Positions 1-11,842 are shown, numbered from the stretch's first letter. The stretch: 64,000 nt of DNA from Amaurobius ferox (GCA_951213105.1 OX578146.1:49755275-49819274); one strand, 5' to 3'. Made by a program: numbers and translations. The notes: generated from the letters alone by a model not told the origin.

Positions 1-2211
1 ACATGGATTGTTTTTGTGTTGAATGACAAAGTTAACCTCAGTACCACCTCTAACATGATTTTGCTTTTCCCCCATATGCAAAGTAACATTCTGTGCATTT
101 ACTACCAAATCTCTAAAAGATTTGCTTCCATTTTCCAAATCGTTAATATGTACCTCTTCACTACCCAAATGTGGCACTACATTATTTTCCGAAAAATTTC
201 TGCTCACATACTCTTCCCGAATGACCTGAGACTCATTCACTACCGGTGCCAGATCTGCTTTGCATTTGGCACATGCATTCGTATGGAACTCTTTCGGTTT
301 ACAGTCCTCTACCACACGAACATTTTTTCCACTACTCATCTGCGAGTCAGGCACAGCAATACGCTTTGCGACACTACTTAGGTTTGAGTCTGCAATTTCC
401 GACTCATTTGCCGGTTCATGATTTGAAATCGAAAGTAAATTATTCGTACATTGATAACCAACAAAAGGAATGGAAGAGTTTGAAAACTTAAAACAGAAGT
501 GATTATAATCTATAATAGCATTATGTTTATGTAAAAACTTGTTACCAAGGATTACATTATATGAAATAGGAGCTGGTGATTTTAACACAAAAAATTCGGT
601 AGGGAATCTTTCTTTTCCCAAATTTAGTGAAATAGTGGCTAAACATTCAACTTTAGTATCTTGTGAACTAAAGCTACGCAAAATTGTTGGTTTGTATGTT
701 AGCAACATATGTGCAATGGGTACAGTATTTAAAGCTTCCTCATACACTAAATTAATTGAACTACCCGTATCAATCAATATTGACACTTCACTGCTCACTA
801 ATTTTCCTTTTATAATAGAAGAAGATGACAAAGAATTTGTAATATTATGACAAATATTATTTTCCTCAAAATGTGATGTTTGCCTATCAAAAGTTTTTCT
901 ATTATTATAATTGTGCATGGGATATCTACTCTGATTCCCAGAAGAATGATTTTTGGAATTTTGCAAAGATTTATATGACTCCTTATTTTTATAATTTTGC
1001 GTTCCTTGCTTTTTATACTTCCACTCATTTGCAGACATTTGCCCTCTGTGTCTTTCACCCTGGTGATACCTAGTTCCAGGACTGGTATAAATTTTCCTAC
1101 ATTTTATACCGTACGCATCTCTTTTTTGAAAAACCTTTTTCCAACACTGTTCTTGAACGTGACCTAATTTACCACATTTGTCACACTTTGGACGCGGTGA
1201 ACGCTTTTCGTTAACTTTATCTGAATTAAACTTAAATTTTTCTATTTTACCCCTAAGAAATTCAATGTCCCTTTCCTGTTCTAACACTTTTCTTTTTAAA
1301 TCTGACATACTTTCACTTTGATCTGGTGTGAGAACATATTTTTCTGGTGTGAGAACACCTTTTTTTGTAAGTACCGGATTAGTCAAGTACATAGCATTAT
1401 TTTCATTTAAAATAGATTCCTCAAGAATTGCAAGTTTTCTAGCCGAATAAAAATCTCTAGGGTTTTGTGACAACACCAATCTTTTTAGTTCCGGATATAA
1501 ACCATTAATAAATGAAGTTTTCAAAAGTGTTTGCCTGATTTTATTCTCACTTTCGGAATCTACATCTTCCGGAACAACCTTAAATGAAGCAGCTTCGATT
1601 CTCATCGAAAACTGTTTAACCGACTCATTTGGTCTCTGTGTAAAGTTCACGAGTGAAATTATGTTTTTAGTAACATTTTCGGTCACTTCAAAATGATCTT
1701 TCAAAATGTGAATAATTTCCTGCAAATTTTTACAATTTCTGTGCTTTGGATTCTCTTCAATCAATCTATTTGCTTCCCCCTCTAAATTCAATCTCAAACA
1801 AACCAATTTGTCACACTCACTCCAGTTTGCATGAGTGGCTACTAAATTTAACTTTTCCAAAAACTGTGACAACGAAAGCTCTGAATTTCCCGAGAATTTT
1901 GGAATATGATGTGCGAACTTAGGTGTGAAAATATGGAATGATTTTAACATGTTATCATTTACCGATGAAGCACTGTTTTGATTTGGCAAAGTGCCAGAAG
2001 AAGAATTCAGACATACCGGCGATTTATCTGATATATTTTCCTCATTAGATTTAGCTTTGTGGCTAACATTTTTAACTTTACTTCTAGAATTAACAGTATC
2101 CGACTCAGTAGCAATATCAAGCGACAAATTCAAGGAGGAATTTAATTTTTTACTTGAATTTTTACTCATCTTACCGACATTTAGTTTTTTGTTTCTAGTA
2201 ATTGGAGCCAT
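1..2211 (-). CDS. Ty3/Gypsy retrotransposon Gag-protease polyprotein, partial (3' end beyond window)
   Basis: Reading the minus strand from the ATG at 2211, I checked every codon down to base 1 and found no stop, giving at least 737 residues; the frame leaves the window open. The only in-frame upstream stop is at 2224-2226, so 2211 is the first possible Met. The N-terminus is basic and Ser/Asn/Lys-rich. Residues about 100-290 are Gag-like. A CX2CX4HX4C zinc knuckle has Cys343, Cys346, His351 and Cys356 (positions 1144-1185). An aspartic protease follows in the same frame: active-site DTGSS at residues 481-485 (D codon 769-771), preceded by hydrophobic SILI, and the flap-distal ILG at 554-556. 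This order (capsid, knuckle, retropepsin) is the Gypsy layout. Gag and protease share one frame with no frameshift. Reverse transcriptase and integrase would lie left of base 1. The intact frame suggests a young copy. Confidence 0.93.
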   Translation of the reverse strand, partial: MAPITRNKKLNVGKMSKNSSKKLNSSLNLSLDIATESDTVNSRSKVKNVSHKAKSNEENISDKSPVCLNSSSGTLPNQNSASSVNDNMLKSFHIFTPKFAHHIPKFSGNSELSLSQFLEKLNLVATHANWSECDKLVCLRLNLEGEANRLIEENPKHRNCKNLQEIIHILKDHFEVTENVTKNIISLVNFTQRPNESVKQFSMRIEAASFKVVPEDVDSESENKIRQTLLKTSFINGLYPELKRLVLSQNPRDFYSARKLAILEESILNENNAMYLTNPVLTKKGVLTPEKYVLTPDQSESMSDLKRKVLEQERDIEFLRGKIEKFKFNSDKVNEKRSPRPKCDKCGKLGHVQEQCWKKVFQKRDAYGIKCRKIYTSPGTRYHQGERHRGQMSANEWKYKKQGTQNYKNKESYKSLQNSKNHSSGNQSRYPMHNYNNRKTFDRQTSHFEENNICHNITNSLSSSSIIKGKLVSSEVSILIDTGSSINLVYEEALNTVPIAHMLLTYKPTILRSFSSQDTKVECLATISLNLGKERFPTEFFVLKSPAPISYNVILGNKFLHKHNAIIDYNHFCFKFSNSSIPFVGYQCTNNLLSISNHEPANESEIADSNLSSVAKRIAVPDSQMSSGKNVRVVEDCKPKEFHTNACAKCKADLAPVVNESQVIREEYVSRNFSENNVVPHLGSEEVHINDLENGSKSFRDLVVNAQNVTLHMGEKQNHVRGGTEVNFVIQHKNNPC

Positions 2212-2550
2212 TTTGCATAACAATCAAATATACTCGTATAGTTTAACACAATATGCAATTGCAATGTTCTTAAACAGTATTTACAATAAAACCAGTTTTT
2301 ATCAAATCAAATGACATAAATATGCAAACAAATCAATTTTTTTTATCAAATGGCACATATCAAATTCCAAGAACACTCGTTTTTGAGAACACCGAAAGCA
2401 GAACATGGAACTCTGTTTACTTAAGAAAACACTCATTTTAGCACAACGGTAATTTTTAACCTTCAAAATTTCAATTCTTAAGAAAATTTTTAAAAATTTT
2501 AATTCTCTCAGCTCTTCCCCACTCACCGAGAAAAGTAACGGCACCAATTC
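2212..2550 (-). other. Gypsy 5' leader with primer-binding site
   Basis: This is the untranslated stretch between the LTR and the Gag start. On the minus strand the LTR end is followed by GAAT and then TGGTGCCGTTAC (about 2535-2546). The TGG start and TGGTGCC motif are typical of a tRNA-primed minus-strand primer site. Which tRNA is used cannot be decided here. Confidence 0.65.
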
Positions 2551-3086
2551 TGTCGCGAACGTTTTGGTATACTCGACAGAGAAGACAAAGTTTTGAAATC
2601 AAACACATTTATTAAACATGAAATAACAAGGCAGTTGATCGAAAACAGTGGAGTACAAGCATTTCTCGCAATAACTCAGAGTTACACTCGGTAGGGTGAC
2701 CATTAAGAACACCCCTGGAGGAAGAGGAACCAAGAGAATACACATATTTTCTGATACATAAAATAAACACAATATTCCTCATATTATACTTGGCATTTAT
2801 ATACGACATTTGTATACTTTGAACATATACGACATTTTCATATAACATCATCAATGACTCGATACTCACGAGGATTTGACAATTAACACTCTATTCGTTA
2901 GGTGGAAGACTAAATATATATAAAACTTTACCTCGTCTCTTTTAAATATAACATTTACAATTCTGTACCATGGGAAGGATATCAGGATGGACTCTCGGCA
3001 TAAACTCATCGAGATTCTTGCGCAGAACAAAATCCATAATGGTCGGGAAACTTGACTACACAACATCATGCTGGCGGAATTCGACA
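2551..3086 (-). repeat. Gypsy 5' LTR (536 bp)
   Basis: The inner edge is firm: the plus strand reads TGTCGCGAAC from 2551, directly outside the primer site. The outer edge is inferred at 3086, where the plus strand ends TTCGACA, so on the minus strand the LTR starts TGTCG and ends CGACA, a 5-bp terminal inverted repeat. A TATATATA box lies at about 2914-2922 and an AATAAA signal at 2608-2613 (both minus strand), in the right order for U3-R-U5. The partner LTR and target duplication lie outside the window, so the outer edge is less certain. Confidence 0.6.
2608..2613 (-). promoter_or_regulatory. Polyadenylation signal of the Gypsy LTR
   Basis: AATAAA on the minus strand about 57 bases before the LTR 3' end, as expected for the R region. 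Confidence 0.5.
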
Positions 3087-4357
3087 TCTTGGTTGGTTAC
3101 GGAGATTGGTTGATTCGTACCTTAGGACACAAGGCGGAGTCAGGCAAATACAAATCGCTGTAAAATGAGCTTTCCCTCTAGCCCTATTAGCGATTCAAGC
3201 CGACCAGTGAAAGAACCATTTTCTCTTTTCACAAGATTCATTATTCCATTACTACCAGGCTGATTCATTTAAAAACACGAGTGACTCATCTCTGAACCGA
3301 GCCAAACGACTCTACGCACAACTTGTCGAACTATGTTACATATTTTAATCACATCCTTCCACTTTCAAAATTAATCCACCTTTTCTTAAAATTCGCGATC
3401 ATACGCGAATCAAACACACCCGTCTACATTTCTCCACGACTCCTTCCACACTGCTTCCAAAATCCTTTTTCAAACGCGCGCGTGCGCGAAACCTGCAAGT
3501 TCCCAACTAGCGACTGAGAAGCGAAAATACAAAACTATTACTATTTTTCTGGAACATAAACACTTTTGCGATTTTAGAGTTCACTTCCCTTAAAAGTCAA
3601 TGTAATTGAAAACATGTAGAAAAGACATTTACATTTCGAAATTGACACTTTCAATCACACAGAAATAAAACAATACTTTAATATACAATTTTAACACAGA
3701 GGTGTGAAAGCCTTATCACAAAAGTAGTAAATTCATTGCATTATATAAGGAAAGTCATGTGTTGCCCACATCAGATTTTTAAGTTTATCTTGCTTTGTTG
3801 TTGAGTTCGTTATATAACTTTAAAAATTCTCCGCTAGAGACGCTGCAATCACTTTTATTCCATCGGGCATCATAATTTTACTACATATAGACTTTGTACA
3901 CTCATGTACCTTTCTTTAACAAGTGTTTGAAATACTCAACTCTCCTAGTAACACTATACATAACATGACTGCTGATTTAAGATTTATATGGCTGCCATGA
4001 CTTAACATTCTGAGTGTTCGATCCCATTTAAAATAAATAAGACTGCAATATCCGTAAATTGGGATCGTCGTACAGCGTTTCATTCAAATTGTTCCTTTAA
4101 TTCGTTGTTCATTTAATTGTTCAATTCGTTCTTTACATATCATGCCCATACCCATGTCTACAAAGACGGAAATTGGGGGGGGCAAAACAGAGCAACTTCC
4201 TTTCCAATATTGTCTAGTGCTATTTCATATCTGGACATTTACCAATTTTTGATAGTAATTTATTTCAACATTTGCTTTTGATTCATTTATTAAAACACAC
4301 GTCATATAAATACGATTACATATTATTTACTCATAATTACATATTAGTAATAAAAAA
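3087..4357. other. Unassigned AT-rich DNA with one isolated family A end
   Basis: No gene or complete element was seen. Positions about 3716-3780 hold the inner terminal segment of family A (AAAGTAGTAAATTCATTGC through CACATCAGA), detached from the rest of the element. A Gypsy remnant or host sequence lies on either side. Confidence 0.5.
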
Positions 4358-5885
4358 TCTGATGAGGGCAGAGCTTGACTTTCCCTACAGACTCAAATAC
4401 ATTCTCTCTTTATTTGTCTATAATAATTCATTAAATTGAGTTTTATTGCACAAAGTAACATGCATTATTATTTGAAATGACACTGAATTTGCACTTTTAA
4501 TTTAATTTTCGTTTCCATTTGGTAATAGGACGTATTTTCAAAGGCGGCGTAGCAAAAATCCAAAAGAAACTAAAATATCTCAAGAACGGCTAATGTAATG
4601 GGGCAGTGTAATGGGGCTGATATTATTGCTTTTATCGTAAAAAATTACGTGTAAAACAAGCATTTTACTCATACATTTGAGAATACGTAGTCTTCTATTT
4701 TAGATTTTGACAATTTTTGCAAGCTATTTTGCAAAACAAGGCAGGTTCTATTTTCCTGAATAGTACCGAAATTTAATCCGCACCAGGATAACACACAAGT
4801 GACTTATCCACCAAATTTCGTGAAATTTGGTTGATTAGTTTTTAAATTAAAGAGGATACATACGATTATTGCAGGCCTTATATAATGCAATGAATTTACT
4901 ACTTTTACAGTAAAAAAAAAATAGGTTTTTCTTATAGTAGATACTTATATTCTTTCCAAGATATTGAATTTTCGACAATTAGTAGTCATTTTCATTGATT
5001 TAGCGTCATTTTTATCCGTTTGGCGAGATTTTCGTTAATTTGGCAACATTTTAAAAAGTAGCCAAGTTGGAGAGATTCCGCCAAATTCGTCGCCAAAATC
5101 TCGCCAAGCGTTATGGACGGAGAAATAAGTTATTCTTATAGCAGATAAATGACTATATTGACGTTCAAATACAAAAGTTTCAAAGCATCTCTCAAAGCAT
5201 CTTTTCTCATGAATGGAACGAGCTAGATCCACGAGGATGATGTCACCCAATTTATCGCATAAAATTACATCTGAAAAATGAACATGTTTCTTAACAGTTA
5301 ATATATATTTTTTAATTTATGGGATTTTTTGATAAATTTATTTGAAAATTGTGCAATATCTCGAGAACGATTCGTGCTAGCGTTCTAAAGTTTATATCAA
5401 TCGTTTTCTAAGGAAGAGTTACATAAGAAATGTATATTTGCGTAACTTTATTAAAGGTATTGATTTTTTGATGATTTTTTCAAAATTTCACTCGAAAATT
5501 TAGGGGGTTCTGAACATTTGATTACGTTTAAAAACAATAGGCTTCCAGTATGTACGGATTGTGATTTGTGTATCCAAATCTCATTCGAATCGTTCCATTT
5601 GTTCGTGAGATATCGTCTCCACAGACTCACTGACACACACGCACATACTTTCACACACGCACACGCACACATACTTTCACACACGCACACACACACATAC
5701 TTTCACACACGCACACACACACACACATACACTTTCACACACACACACACACACGCAGACATCACCTCAAAAATGTTCAATTCGTGATCAGGGATGCTTG
5801 AAACTTGCTCTCCCGTCGAAAACTCGAATTCGAATTTTCTACCCTCAACAATACTTTCCTTATACATTATGTATATAAGGAAAGT
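4358..5885 (-). mobile_element. Chimeric B/A family element
   Basis: I define the plus orientation of these elements as hairpin end first. This copy is reversed. Bases 4358-4877 match family B from its CACATCAGA end inward to its central tandem segment. At 4878 the sequence switches to family A (starting TTATATAATGC) and continues to the family A hairpin ending GGAAAGT at 5885. A (CA)n-type microsatellite lies at about 5630-5760. No coding capacity; the ORFs across the microsatellite are low-complexity artefacts. Confidence 0.75.
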
Positions 5886-6507
5886 AATAAAGCTACTAAA
5901 AATGGATTCTGGTATGAAAAAGTTGATTTGTGTCGCATTGCAGTTAATTTTTTTCACAAACCACCTTTCGTGTTGGAGAAAATCACAAGGTAAAAAAAAC
6001 ATAGTCGAGAAAGTGACATTCCACGTGAAGAGACTATCACGGAGTGTTAGGACCAGGCTGCCTTGAAAATCTCAAAATTCAAGGTTAAAGGTTCCTGGGG
6101 ATTATCAGTTGGCGGTAACATCTCAAGGTATAATCAAGACTACAGCGGGAGGCAAATATTTGGTAACTATGTTTAGAAGTCTTATCATGGTATCAGACTC
6201 CTTGATCCCTGAAGGCTTTGAAAGTATGTATCTTCAACGGATATTTTCCTTGATAAAAGATTATCGCAAAAGGACGTGAAAAACACCCCACAAGTGTTTC
6301 GTGTGCTTTTACATTGATAAATAAGATGTAGACTGAAGATGATCTTATTTACAGTCCACAATTGCTAAATATAGGTAAAGCCACCTCCACAGAGTTAGGG
6401 AGAACGAGTTAAAACTCCTATGAACTAAACGCTTGAAAATGGAGCATATGCATTTTTGATTATTTTTAAATTAAGATTCCCTAATTATCAGTTTAATTGA
6501 TCCGTAT
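5886..6507. other. Unassigned stretch with a family G fragment
   Basis: Bases about 5893-5960 resemble 26118-26180 (shared TTCTGGTATGA followed by AAAGT). The remainder shows no gene, RNA or clear repeat. Confidence 0.4.
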
Positions 6508-7076
6508 TTTGTCATAGTTGTAGGACAGAGTTCAGAATATAGGAAGATAAAAATAAATTGAAAGGTAAAATAATTCTGAATACGTAGGAATATTCCTTGC
6601 TGTTTTAGTTCTAATTTGATTGCGCTACTAATTTATTACTACAAAACTCACAGTTTAAATAAATATTTTAAGCCTTTCACCATATAAGTACATACAATGC
6701 AAGGGGCGCTTATCTCATCGCAGCGCCACCTGAATTATTGTCTCAAATGATATTGGTAATTTCTGAGCATGGAGTTTTAACTCCATACCTTTACCTCCAT
6801 GGTCTCTTTAAACATTCCTCTGACATGCAATTTTTCTTCTTTCAGATACACCCGTCTGGCGATGAAGAGGGCTCCTTTTCGGAAGTAGAAGAAGAAGAAG
6901 AAGAAACTTTAATCAAAAACTGATTAGTTCTCTGTTTTATAACTAACTTTTGTGTAAATTTTTTCTATTATATTTTGGCATCTTTTTACATTTTCAGCTT
7001 TTTTTTTTTTCACTTTTTTTATATCACACATGATTCTGTTTTTCACAAACTTAGCCATTTGTTATATTGTGATTTT
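6508..7076 (+). repeat. Repeat F, copy 1, with a small ORF / terminal-exon-like module
   Basis: About 570 bp that recurs at 9738-10385. It includes an ORF at 6738-6923 (61 codons from MSQMILVISEHG) ending in a polyglutamate stretch. Within it TTCTTTCAG at 6837-6845 is a good 3' splice-site sequence; the downstream open segment 6846-6923 encodes a short acidic tail (IHPSGDEEGSFSEV, six Glu, then TLIKN stop). The two copies differ by indels of three bases that keep the frame. The function is unknown. It may be a short gene, a last exon, or part of a mobile element. Confidence 0.5.
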
Positions 7077-7864
7077 ACTTTCCCTGCAATACATGGTAAT
7101 GTATAGGGAAAGTATTGGAATCATACCGAAAATCACAACTCGAGTTTTCGACGGATCTACACGTTTCGAGACCTTTGGAATAAGAAAAAACTATTTTTAG
7201 TCTGACGTCTGTATATGTGTCTGTCTGTGCAATGTATGTATGCACTCTAACTCAAAAACTAATGGACCGAATTTCATAAAATTTGGTAGGTAAGTCACTC
7301 GGATGTGACCCTGGTGCTGATTAGTATTTGGTACGATTCGTAAATCAGAACCCGCCTTTTTTTGCGAAATGATCTATAAAATTTCATTTATCCGCTCTAG
7401 CTAAAATACTAATTGACAAAATTTCACAAAATTTGGTAGATAAGTTACTTTTGGGATATTCTGGTGCTGATTCGATTTTGGTACGATTCGGAAAATAACA
7501 ACCTACCTTTTTTGACGAAATGGCCCCTCAAAAATCGCCAAAATCTAAAAAAAAATGAAGACTACGTATGCTGAAATGTATCAATTAAATTCTTGTTTTA
7601 TGCGCAATTTTTGACGAGGAAAAGAATATAACGCACTCCATTATACTTTAGGACTAATCGTTCTCAAGATATTTGAGATTTCTTGCATTTTTGTTACGCC
7701 GCTATCGGAAAAATGTCCAATTACCAAATAAAAATAAAAATTGAATTAAAAATGCAAATTTAGTGTTATTTGGTGCAATTAAACTCAATCTAATGAATTA
7801 TTAAAGAAATAAAGAAAATATGAATTTAAGTCTACAGGGAAAGTCATGTGCTGCCCACATCAGA
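7077..7864 (+). mobile_element. Family B element, copy 1 of a head-to-tail trio
   Basis: It starts with the palindrome ACTTTCCCTGCAATACATGG through GGGAAAGTATTGG. A TCTG/TGTG microsatellite lies about 120 bp in. Two imperfect repeats of a segment containing ACCAAATTTCACAAAATTTGG follow. It ends CAGGGAAAGTCATGTGCTGCCCACATCAGA next to a T-run. It is non-coding. The next copy starts 6 bases later. Confidence 0.8.
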
Positions 7865-7870
7865 TTTTTT

Positions 7871-8861
7871 ACTTTCCCTGCAATACATGGTAATGCACAG
7901 GGAAAGTATTGGAATCATGTCGAAAATCGCAACTCGAATTTTCGACGGAACTAGACATTTTGACACCTCTAAAATACGAAAACACAATTTTTTACGTGAC
8001 GTCTGTGTGTGTCTGTGTATCTATGTATCTATGTCCCTGTCTGTCTGTCTGTCTGTCTGTCTGCAATGTATGTATCCACTCTAACTCGAAAACTAATGGA
8101 CCGAATTTCATAACATTTGGTAGGTAAGTCACTTGTGTGTGACCCTGGTGCTGATTAGATTTTGATATGATTTGGGATGAAAGAACCCGCCTTTTTTGGC
8201 GAAATGGCCCGCAAAAAATTGCATGTAACCACTCTAGCTAAAAAACGAATGGATCAACTTTTACAAAATTTGGTAGATAAGTCACTTGCCGGTAATTCTG
8301 GTTTTGATTAGATTAAGGTACAATTCGGAAAAAAAGAACTTGCCTTTTTTGAGAAAAGGTCCCCCAAAAAATGTCTGTATCTACTCTAGCTAAAAAACGA
8401 ATCTACCAAATTTCACAAAATTTGGTGAATGTGTAACTTGTGGGTTAGTGCTGAGTAGATTTTGGTACAATTTAGAAAAAAGAAACCTACTTTTTTTGTG
8501 AAATGGCTCGCAAAAATCTTCTAAATGTAAAATAAAAGATTACGTATGCTCAAATATATCAATTAAATGCTTGTTTTATACTTAATTTTTGACAATGAGA
8601 AAATAAGACATAAGACGAACCCCATTACTTTAGGACTGCCGTTCTCGAGAAATTTTTTTCGCATGTTCGCCAGACACTTTGAAAATAGGTTCAGTTATCC
8701 AATGGAAACGAAAATGGAAGTAAAAGTGCAAATTCAATGTAATATAAAATAATGTCCGGTGCTATTTTGTGCCATTAAATTCAATTTAACGAATTATTGA
8801 AAAAATAAAAAAGAACGTGAATATAAGTCTGCAGGGAAAGTCATGCGCTGCCCACATCAGA
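7871..8861 (+). mobile_element. Family B element, copy 2 of the trio
   Basis: Same ends as copy 1, with three rather than two internal ACCAAATTT-type segments. It includes (CTGT)n at about 8037-8062. It is separated from copy 3 by TTCTT only. Confidence 0.8.
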
Positions 8862-8866
8862 TTCTT

Positions 8867-9726
8867 ACTTTCTCTGCAATACATGGTAATGTATAGGGAA
8901 AGTATTGGAATCATGCCGAAAATCGCAACTCGAGTTTTCGACGGCTCTACACGTTTTGAGACCTCTAGAATACGAAAAGACTATTTGTAGCGTGACGTCT
9001 GTGTGTGTGTCTATCTGTCTGGCTATGAGTCTGTACTGTCTGTGTGTCTGTCTGTGCAATGTATGTATCCACTCTAACTCAAAAACTAATGAACCAAATT
9101 TCATAAAATTTGGTAAATAAGTCACTTATGGTTGACCCTGTTGCTGATTAGATTTTGGCACGATTCAGGATGAATGAACCTGTCTTTTTTTGCGAAATGA
9201 CCCGCAAAAATTGTTAGTTAGAGTTGTCAAACTAATTGATCAAATTATACAGAAATTAGTAAATAAGTTGCTCGTAGGATACTGCGATGCTGGTTAGATT
9301 TTGATACGATTTGATAAAAAAGAATATCTTTTTTTTTAGAAATGACCTTAAATCTAATACATTCTATCTAAAATAAAATACTACATGTGAAAGATAGTGA
9401 AACTCTGAAATAAATGACTGAAATATATTAATTAAGTACTTTTTCTACATGTAAAATTTGACAACTTAGCGAATAAATCTGACCTCATGATTGTAGGATA
9501 AACCGTTCTCGAGATATTGTAGTTTTTGGAATTTCAAGGACCTGAAGAATTTAAAGTGAATTAATTTGCCAAATGAAGCGAAGATTCAATAAAAAAACGA
9601 ATTGGACATAATATCAGAAAATTATCCATATTAATTTCTGCAATTAAACTCAATTTAATACATAACGAAGTAAAGAATTACAAAATGAGTTTGAGTCTGC
9701 AGGGAAAGTCATGTGCTGCTCACATT
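8867..9726 (+). mobile_element. Family B element, copy 3 of the trio
   Basis: The hairpin start carries one change (ACTTTCTCTGC). The second half is diverged, and the final CACATTAAT replaces CACATCAGA, so this is the most degraded of the three. Confidence 0.75.
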
Positions 9727-9737
9727 AATTTTTTTTT

Positions 9738-10385
9738 CATAGTTGTAGGACAGAGTTCAGAATATAAGAAGATAAAAATAAATTGAAAGGTAAAATAATT
9801 TTGAATGCATAGGAATATTTCTTATTGTTTCAGTTCTAATTTGCATTGCGCTACTAATTTATTTCTACAAAATTGACAGTTTATATAAAGATTTTAAGCC
9901 TTTCACCATAAAAATACATACAATGCAGGGGCGCTTATCATTTCGCAGCGCCACCTGGATTATTGTCTCAAATGATATTGGCATTTTCTGAGTATGGAAT
10001 TTTAACTCCGTACATTTACCTCCATGGTCCCCTCTTTAAACATTTATCTGGCATGCAATTCTTTTTTCAGATACACCTGTCTGGCGATAAAGAGGGCTCC
10101 ATTTCGAAAGAAGAAGAAGAAGAAGAAGAAGAAGAAGAAACTTTATCAGAATCTGATTAGTTCTCTGTTTTATAACTTTCTTTTGTGGAAGACCCAGACC
10201 GTCCGACTCGTCCAGAGGACTTAGAGTAACTAGTTGGACGGCCGGGAAGTAACTTCCTTTTGTGTAACTTTTTTTCTATTATATTTTGGCAGCTTCTTAT
10301 ATTTTTAGTTTTTTTTTTACTTTTTTATATCACACGTGATTTTGCTTTTCATAAACTTAGCCATTCATTTGTTATCTTGGCATTT
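9738..10385 (+). repeat. Repeat F, copy 2, with a small ORF / terminal-exon-like module
   Basis: Second copy of the 6508-7076 sequence. The ORF at 9963-10160 (65 codons) matches copy 1 along its length, with an extra Pro, one fewer Phe and a longer Glu run (GAA repeat about 10108-10138), and ends TLSESD stop. A splice-acceptor-like CTTTTTTCAG at 10061-10070 is kept. A SINE tail is inserted at 10186-10249. Confidence 0.5.
10186..10249 (-). mobile_element. SINE 3'-tail fragment with target duplication
   Basis: About 50 bp ending in GACCCAGACCGTCCGACTC (minus-strand SINE tail), inserted in repeat F. ACTTTCTTTTGTG precedes and ACTTCCTTTTGTG follows it, a 13-bp target duplication with one mismatch. 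Repeat F copy 1 shows the uninterrupted site. Confidence 0.7.
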
Positions 10386-11842
10386 TTTAATATATTGACA
10401 GCTTTTTAACTTTGTCTGGACCTTAAACATGGTTTTAACATTTTCATGTCTTTATTTTTAATTTTATCCATTTTATTGCATTTATCTGTCTTACTGCACC
10501 GTATTTATGAATTTGTCTGTTCATATTGTATTTGGTACAGCGCATCTTTACCTTGGATTTTGCACCATTAAACTCCGATCAAGTGACCGGTTAAGTTGTA
10601 ATAAGGAAAAAAATGTTTTGAACGATGGTAGCTGGAGCTACGAAACTGACGTATCGGTACAGTAAAATGACCACACGCTACCAAATGAGACTGACGGCAG
10701 CGCCCCTAGCGGTAGAATCCGGAACTTATGACTCCTATCTCAGAAACTATGAGAGATACGGAAAAGGTCAATTATGAAGTTTTAAGTCATTGTCGGATTG
10801 GTAAGAAATGACATTCTGCCGACGCAAAAGGTGCAGAAATGCCGACGCAAAAGAATGGCTCTGACAGACAAAATATGCGAGGCAAACAATCGTCAATTTT
10901 TTTCAGATGAGTGTATTTTGATAGCTTTGAGTATTTTGATATGTATCGTGGCAAATAAATATCATGACTTTCGGTTGGAACGAAGACTTTTGTGAGATGG
11001 TACTGCTACACGGCGAATTCGGACAAAACGTCTTAGAAGTTGCAACGATTTCCTAACTGCTTCATATCTATCCGTAATACTGACCAGGGCGTCTTATACA
11101 AATTGCGCCTTCACCCCTCCCCTCAGGTACACACAAAAACTTTTGCAGCGCCCGTAGTGGAGAATTGAAGAAGTTAGGAACTGGTTCTCGGCAGCAAGAA
11201 TTCAAGATATGCAAATAAACTTATTAATTAAAACGCTGTAGGGCTTTATTTAGCAAGACCTGACTAAGCTCTCCCGATGTCCGGGGCCCAAGCAAGCAGA
11301 ACCCCTACTTATAGCGGAGGATTGGGATACTGTCTCACACAACTGAAATGAATCTCCATCAGGAAATTATCAGAGTATTCTATATTATATTGGCAGTGTA
11401 TTTTAATTAGCATAAATAACACTTTTAATATTTTTGCATTCTGTATAAATTCAGAAATTGTCATCTTTTAAATATTGTTCAAATTACCCATAAATGCTTC
11501 ATTTTCGATACTTATAAACATAAGTTATCAAACAAAGTGTAACTTTTTTAGAAAAATAAATAAACAGATGCTTAGTTTGCTCTTTTTGCGTAAGCAGGCT
11601 TTTGTAATGAGGTCCCGTGTCCTGGAGGCCCCTGCTTTAAACTGATCGTGGTCTAATAGTCGACACAAACTTTCACAGAAGACATTTATTTCACACAATA
11701 TATATGGCGAATGGCTATACTATTCAGGAATGATACAACAAACAACACGAACAGACCTCTAATATAGAGCTTGATTAAAATACCCATATTAAAATGCGAC
11801 ATATTAATTCGAAATAGACGCATTATTTCGATTCTTCTTCTT
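10386..11842. other. Unassigned intergenic DNA
   Basis: No credible coding region or RNA was seen. The short ORF at 10798-10995 has no recognisable domain. A GC-richer patch at about 11240-11350 resembles nothing I recognise. Confidence 0.4.

Noticed and set aside
5451..5787. ORFs rich in His-Thr or Cys-Val near TG/CA blocks, also at 32417, 35527, 47622 and 48234
   Set aside because: They derive from CA/TG microsatellites in non-coding family A elements and recur wherever A copies occur.
10071..10224. Basic polylysine reading of the repeat F exon-like segment
   Set aside because: The same frame in copy 1 hits a stop right after FRK, whereas the acidic frame is open in both copies.
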